A stretch of 64,000 nucleotides of DNA, from assembly GCF_006874645.1 (NCBI RefSeq), contig NZ_CP030082.1, positions 1,426,001 to 1,490,000 on the forward strand. Direction: 5' to 3'. The notes below the pieces were generated by a model. It saw only the letters and a program-made list of their open reading frames with translations. It was not told the DNA's origin and did not search any database. Each line of letters starts with the position of its first letter. Positions within the stretch are counted from its first letter, which is position 1. This document shows positions 61,681-64,000 of the stretch, piece by piece. Source of the DNA: Bdellovibrio sp. ZAP7. Lineage in GTDB: Bacteria > Bdellovibrionota > Bdellovibrionia > Bdellovibrionales > Bdellovibrionaceae. The translations under genes were made by a program, and so were the position numbers.

Positions 61681-64000
61681 GGGAACGCACGTACGTACTG
61701 GAAAACCATCGCTACTGCGCGCACGATCACAAAAATGGATCGTGGCGGTTTCCCTATTTCTTACTGCTTGTTCCATGGATGCGTTGATTGATGACTTTAA
61801 TAAGATCAATACCAGCAACATCACAGGTTACATCGCAAATTATTCTGCAAACTCTAGCCAAGCCTCTGCACAAAGTTTAACGACCTGTACGACGCCTGTT
61901 GTGAATCTCTATAAGTTGGATGCTAATGGGGAGAGAATTAAACCCGCTGCGGCTTCCACGGGGGTCGACGAAACCGGTGCTTATACTATTAATTTGCAAA
62001 GTGCGGGTTTTGAAACTGAGGCATTGAAAACAAATCCGATGCTTATTGAAGTCAACGGATGTTCCGCCGGTGTTTTCTTTAGACCGATCACGGGTTACTC
62101 CGAGCAAAACGTCAATATGTCATCGTCGTTGTTGGGCTTTATGGTCAACACCGATTATAAAGCGAAACTGGCAGCGGCCCTTCAGGATAATGGCGCCGAT
62201 TTGCAATCTTTGATGTTAATCTTGGGTTCGCCAGACAGCATGCAAAAGTCTTATGAAATCTTAGTGGCGAATACCGAAGCCACCGATAAGTTCACACAGA
62301 TTTTTGGCGTGGGTCCAGAGGCTTTGTTGGATGCATCTCCTGAAGTGACTTATGTCAATGTACCGTCCTTAGTACAAGAACGCGTCACTTACCAATTCGA
62401 GGCGGATTCATCGCATTGGTCACCAAGCTATACCACGATTTATGAGTGGAAAAAGAACGCTTCATCCCTGGGGGCGGGGAAGTCCTTTTCTTTTGCACCA
62501 GGTGGGAACTCTCAAGGCAACCATACCCTGACGCTTTACGTGGGGCAGGATGATGGCTCCGGTCACGTAAATACGACGAAGCCAAACAAGGTCTTTACGG
62601 TTCCCGTCGAGATCACAAACAATGTTCCTCCGCAGCCACCGAGCTTTACGGTGACATCTCCGTCGATCGCAGGTGGCCAGCCGGTGAATACGCGCAATCT
62701 GGTGATTGGTATTCAGACCGGGGCTGCACTTGCGAACTGTGATACTTTTAGTTCCTTGGTAATGACTGAAAGTTCAGCGATGCCAAGTGAAGCTACGAAC
62801 TTTCCAATTGTGTGTACCCAAAATGGCACGCAAAGTTTGAATGTTACGCTATCTGCGGGTGAAGGAGCGAAAACCCTTTATCTTTGGGCAAAAGATGCTT
62901 CGGGATTGATTTCATCCGTTCCAACAACACTTGCTGTTGTTCTGGACACGGTGACACCGACGGTGACGATCTCAACTCAACCGTTGGCGCAAAGCAAATC
63001 CAGTTCTCAAGTATTTGCCTTCACCGGCAATGATGGCAGTGGAACTATCGATCGCTTTGAGTGTAAAATTGATGCGGATGCCTGGACTTCGTGTTCAAGT
63101 CCTCTGTCCCTGGCGGGCTTAGCAGAAGGCGATCACACATTTAATGTCAGAGCTGTCGATACGGCGGGGAATATCTCCACTCCGGATTCTAAAACTTGGC
63201 ATATCGATTTAACGGCTCCGACGTTGACGTTGGCAGGACCACCAGCAATTACAAATTCTTTGTCTTCAGTTTTCACTCTGACGGGAGTGGACACAGGTGG
63301 TTCTGGTATGGGCGGCTATCAATGCAGCTTGGATTCCGGCGGCTATGCAAGTTGTACAGCGGTGGTTAACTATGTTTTAGTAGCAGGCAGCCACACCTTT
63401 AAAGCGCGTGCCTATGACGTGGCCGGAAATGTCTCAAACATTCTGACTCACTCGTGGACGATCGATACGACTCCACCAATAGTGACGATTACATCGAAAC
63501 CTTCTGCAACAACGAATGCCACGACTGCGGCTTTTGGTTTTGTCGGTACGGACTCGGGTGGTGCGAGTATTTCGGGTTACGAGTGTGAACTTGATGCCGG
63601 GGGATTTGCGGCTTGTACAACAGGTAAGTCATATTCCGCATTGGCTGATGGCAGCCATACGTTTAAAGTTCGTGCCACAGACACTGCGGGGAATTTGAGT
63701 GCCGTCACGACATATACATGGGTGATTAATACTGTCACTCCGATGGCATCCATTACCTCATCACCGGACAGTATTACGAATCAAACTTCAGCGACGTTCG
63801 CGTTCTTCGCGACTCCGCCATCAGGTGGTTCGATCGCAAGTTATCAGTGTAAATTAGATGGCGGTGCCTTCGGTGCTTGTACTTCTCCACACACTTATAA
63901 TGGATTGGTGCAGGGGACTCATACTTTTACGGTTCATTCCGTGGATAATCTTGGCAATGACAGCGATGATACATCCTATACTTGGGTTATTGATACGACG
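61679..64000 (+). CDS. Ig-repeat surface lipoprotein, 3' end outside the window
   Basis: The frame is open from the ATG at 61679 through the last base, 774 codons so far. AGGAAAGG lies just upstream. A lipoprotein signal ends LFLTACSMDAL (Cys31). Residues 40-425 hold a non-repeated region and a PKD/Ig-like part (VTYQFEADSSHWSPSYTTIY; GGNSQGNHTLTLYVGQDDGS). From residue 425 there are at least four repeats of about 88 residues with pairs of Cys (ECKIDADAWTSCSSP; YQCKLDGGAFGACTSP) and GxHTFxVRAxDxAGN. Such repeats occur in large adhesins and surface fibres. Surface location and binding role are inferred from this architecture. Confidence 0.85.
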   Translation, partial: MGTHVRTGKPSLLRARSQKWIVAVSLFLTACSMDALIDDFNKINTSNITGYIANYSANSSQASAQSLTTCTTPVVNLYKLDANGERIKPAAASTGVDETGAYTINLQSAGFETEALKTNPMLIEVNGCSAGVFFRPITGYSEQNVNMSSSLLGFMVNTDYKAKLAAALQDNGADLQSLMLILGSPDSMQKSYEILVANTEATDKFTQIFGVGPEALLDASPEVTYVNVPSLVQERVTYQFEADSSHWSPSYTTIYEWKKNASSLGAGKSFSFAPGGNSQGNHTLTLYVGQDDGSGHVNTTKPNKVFTVPVEITNNVPPQPPSFTVTSPSIAGGQPVNTRNLVIGIQTGAALANCDTFSSLVMTESSAMPSEATNFPIVCTQNGTQSLNVTLSAGEGAKTLYLWAKDASGLISSVPTTLAVVLDTVTPTVTISTQPLAQSKSSSQVFAFTGNDGSGTIDRFECKIDADAWTSCSSPLSLAGLAEGDHTFNVRAVDTAGNISTPDSKTWHIDLTAPTLTLAGPPAITNSLSSVFTLTGVDTGGSGMGGYQCSLDSGGYASCTAVVNYVLVAGSHTFKARAYDVAGNVSNILTHSWTIDTTPPIVTITSKPSATTNATTAAFGFVGTDSGGASISGYECELDAGGFAACTTGKSYSALADGSHTFKVRATDTAGNLSAVTTYTWVINTVTPMASITSSPDSITNQTSATFAFFATPPSGGSIASYQCKLDGGAFGACTSPHTYNGLVQGTHTFTVHSVDNLGNDSDDTSYTWVIDTT
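62951..64000 (+). repeat. Tandem Ig-like repeats of about 260 bp
   Basis: Four divergent units begin near 62951, 63214, 63472 and 63739. Each encodes a strand set with a Cys-x(9-11)-Cys pair and the closing motif HTFxVRAxDxAGNxS. The last unit is cut by the window end. Confidence 0.85.

Noticed and set aside
1-64000. CRISPR array, insertion sequence, prophage, tRNA or rRNA genes
   Set aside because: I looked for regularly spaced repeats, transposase or integrase motifs, tRNA-like cloverleaf and rRNA sequences and saw none.

Overview
The window looks like a chromosomal segment of a Gram-negative, motile, heterotrophic member of the Bdellovibrionota (Bdellovibrio-like). That is an inference from gene content. 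The signs are an unusually high share of secreted proteins, lipoproteins and outer-membrane proteins; several exported hydrolases (subtilase, NucA/NucG-type nuclease, GH44 glycosidase, L,D-transpeptidase, App1-like phosphatase, a candidate metzincin); three chemoreceptors; and scattered small operons of moderate GC. I saw no rRNA, tRNA, CRISPR array, insertion sequence or prophage gene.

Region by region. 0-8 kb: a GGCT-like protein, a Cys-type glutathione peroxidase, a periplasmic solute-binding protein, then a tight three-gene minus-strand operon (alpha/beta hydrolase with a Cys nucleophile, DUF6765 protein, cholesterol-oxidase-like GMC enzyme) and a membrane histidine kinase. 8-18 kb: a six-cysteine secreted protein, a translationally coupled operon (PEP-utilising phosphotransferase, membrane-anchored PQQ-type propeller, organophosphate antiporter-like MFS protein), a cupin, malate dehydrogenase and a membrane Ser/Thr kinase. 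18-30 kb: DUF2231 membrane protein, PLL-like propeller lectin, peptidase T, a small secreted protein in operon with a subtilase, a TPR lipoprotein, an outer-membrane barrel, a degenerate HD-GYP protein, a zinc ribbon and a GH44 lipoprotein. 30-40 kb: periplasmic MsrB, PPK2 with an overlapping methyltransferase, a secreted protein with a full metzincin zinc signature, a membrane thioredoxin-like protein overlapping a six-helix chemoreceptor, an SRPBCC protein, secreted proteins of unknown role and an OmpA-like lipoprotein.

40-54 kb: a JmjC-type oxygenase followed by a 93-residue protein, an RlmI-like methyltransferase with chorismate mutase, two more chemoreceptors, a large U32 protein, a secreted nuclease, a DEAD-box helicase behind an App1-like phosphatase and a YcaC-like hydrolase. 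54-64 kb: a lipoprotein, Rnk, a series of small secreted proteins, periplasmic MsrA, YaeQ, a divergent pair of related secreted proteins, an L,D-transpeptidase and the first 774 codons of an Ig-repeat surface lipoprotein that runs off the window end.

How they fit together (inference): exported nuclease, protease, lipid- and wall-active enzymes would release and remodel macromolecules outside the cytoplasm. The solute-binding protein and the OPA-type transporter could import small products. Chemoreceptors and the sensor kinase would guide behaviour, and periplasmic MsrA/MsrB plus glutathione peroxidase would handle oxidative damage. The candidates I consider most likely to be undescribed systems are the thioredoxin-like/six-helix chemoreceptor pair (33535-35401), the phosphotransferase-propeller-antiporter operon (8882-13966), the HExxHxxGxxH protein (32101-33495) and the lipid/sterol operon with a Cys-nucleophile hydrolase (2047-6607).
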